This document shows, in pieces, positions 5,422 to 6,391 of a DNA stretch of 6,391 bases (the stretch's first letter is position 1; every line of letters starts with the position of its first letter). The notes under the pieces are model-generated. The model ran no database searches. It was given only the letters and a program-made list of their open reading frames with translations, and had not been told where the DNA came from. The stretch is from Propionibacteriaceae bacterium (GTDB lineage Bacteria > Actinomycetota > Actinomycetes > Propionibacteriales > Propionibacteriaceae), in NCBI GenBank assembly GCA_031268065.1, contig JAIRXX010000002.1, positions 1 through 6,391 of the forward strand, written 5' to 3'. The position numbers and the translations under genes are program-made.

Positions 5422-6391
5422 TCATTGCGCGGGTGCGCCGAACAGCCGTCCCAGCGTGAGCGCCAGCCGGAAAGCGTAAGAATCGCGCGGGTCGCCAGGA
5501 GACCGCCCGGTGATTTCCTGGATGCGCTTTAGCCGGTAGCGGACAGTGTTCGCGTGGACGAACATAGCCCGCGCCGTCGCTTCGATGGAGCCGCCGTGGT
5601 CCAGATATTCGGTCAGCGTCTCCGCCAATTCCCCGCCGACGGAAACCAAGGGCAGATAGAGGCTTTCCGAGAGCTTGCGGCGGGCGTCCTCGTCTCCAGC
5701 CAACGCGCGTTCGGGCAGCAGGTCAAAAGAGCGCACCAGCCTTGGGGCCGCCGACCAGGCGCCTGCGGCGCGTATCCCGGACAGGGCGCTGCGGGCGCTG
5801 AGTGGGGCGTCGTCAAGCGAAGAGACCACCGACCCGATCACCACATGGCCGGGGCCGAAGTCGTCCAGGCATCCCGCCAGCGTCTCCTCGAGTTGCCGCA
5901 ACGCCTGCTTGGTCCCGCCCAGCACCGCCACCAACCGTTCGCCCTGCTGCGCGGCGAGGGTTTCCAAGCCCGCCCTGCCGCACAGCCTGCGGATATGCTC
6001 GATCGTCTCGCCAGGCCGTTTCGGCGCAGCGCCGATGATGACCGCGATGGCCTCGGGAGTGGTCCATCCCAGGGTAGACGCCTGCGACATCAGCGATATC
6101 CCGGCATCGCCTCGGATCACCGCGTCCACCACCAATGCCTCCAGCCTGGCGTCCCAAGCGCCGCGCACTTCGGCGGCCCGCGCGTAGGTCTGGGCTGCGG
6201 CGAATGCTATTTCGCGGGAGTAGTGCAGAATCGCCAGTTGCAGCGGGGGCTGGTCCTCGGGCGGGAAAGTGGCGATTTCAGTCTCCATCGCGTCCACCGT
6301 TGAGCGAACCAGGTCCACTGTCTGGCGCAGGGTGATGCGCCTAGCCAGGGCGGGCGGCGCCGCCGAGAACACATTGGTCGGAGCGGGGGAG
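5422..6391 (-). CDS. fasR: PucR-family transcriptional regulator, FasR-like, 5'-truncated by window edge
   Basis: This is a DNA-binding regulator of the PucR/CdaR type. The C-terminal helix-turn-helix covers about the last 70 residues: LAETLTEYLDHGGSIEATAR, then MFVHANTVRYRLKRI, the hallmark of this family, then QEITGRSPGDPRDSYAFRLAL. The upstream part has the alpha/beta region typical of the family (AIAVIIGAAPKRPGETIEH, GERLVAVLGG, HVVIGSVVSS). A GTG at 6372 could give 316 residues, but the frame stays open to the window edge and relatives are around 400 residues, so the real start is probably outside. By position and family it matches FasR of Streptomyces coelicolor, the PucR-type activator of fabD-fabH-acpP-fabF. 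It is unrelated to the TetR-type FasR of corynebacteria and mycobacteria. Family assignment is firm; the FasR name rests mainly on synteny. A ligand cannot be inferred. Confidence 0.85.
   Translation of the reverse strand, partial: SPAPTNVFSAAPPALARRITLRQTVDLVRSTVDAMETEIATFPPEDQPPLQLAILHYSREIAFAAAQTYARAAEVRGAWDARLEALVVDAVIRGDAGISLMSQASTLGWTTPEAIAVIIGAAPKRPGETIEHIRRLCGRAGLETLAAQQGERLVAVLGGTKQALRQLEETLAGCLDDFGPGHVVIGSVVSSLDDAPLSARSALSGIRAAGAWSAAPRLVRSFDLLPERALAGDEDARRKLSESLYLPLVSVGGELAETLTEYLDHGGSIEATARAMFVHANTVRYRLKRIQEITGRSPGDPRDSYAFRLALTLGRLFGAPAQ

Noticed and set aside
5554..6303. 249-codon + strand frame opposite the FasR-like gene
   Set aside because: Antisense to a clear PucR-type helix-turn-helix gene, with no protein-like motif of its own.

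Overview
This window looks like the chromosome of a GC-rich actinobacterium (Actinomycetota) that makes fatty acids with discrete type II enzymes. The evidence is the high G+C coding bias, GTG starts, and the gene order fasR-fabD-fabH-acpP-fabF. That order is the one known from Streptomyces coelicolor. The protein motifs, such as the FabD N-terminus and the FabH segment beginning GAPYAKI, also look actinobacterial. I cannot name the genus from sequence alone.

Layout. Bases 2-1710 (+ strand) hold the 3' part of a D-alanine-D-alanine ligase gene (ddl, cut by the left edge) and thiL, thiamine-monophosphate kinase. ddl and thiL overlap by one base as TGATG. Bases 1711-1774 are a short convergent spacer with two small hairpins. 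Bases 1775-6391 (all - strand, read from right to left) hold a PucR-type regulator resembling FasR (cut by the right edge), a 128-bp gap, one 663-codon gene encoding both FabD and FabH, then acpP and fabF. No tRNA, rRNA, mobile element or CRISPR array was seen.

How the genes work together. FabD transfers malonyl from CoA to ACP. FabH condenses malonyl-ACP with an acyl-CoA primer. AcpP carries the chain and FabF elongates it. The neighbouring FasR-like protein is the expected activator of the cluster.

The most notable feature is that FabD and FabH, normally separate proteins, are joined here in one uninterrupted reading frame. The malonyltransferase comes first, then an Ala/Ser-rich linker of about 37 residues, then ketoacyl synthase III. 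All catalytic residues of both halves are present. The enzymes of the initiation stage would therefore be physically coupled and made in equal amounts. A second point is a very A+T-rich 33-base leader with a strong Shine-Dalgarno in front of acpP, which would let the carrier protein be translated well above the fused enzyme from the same transcript.
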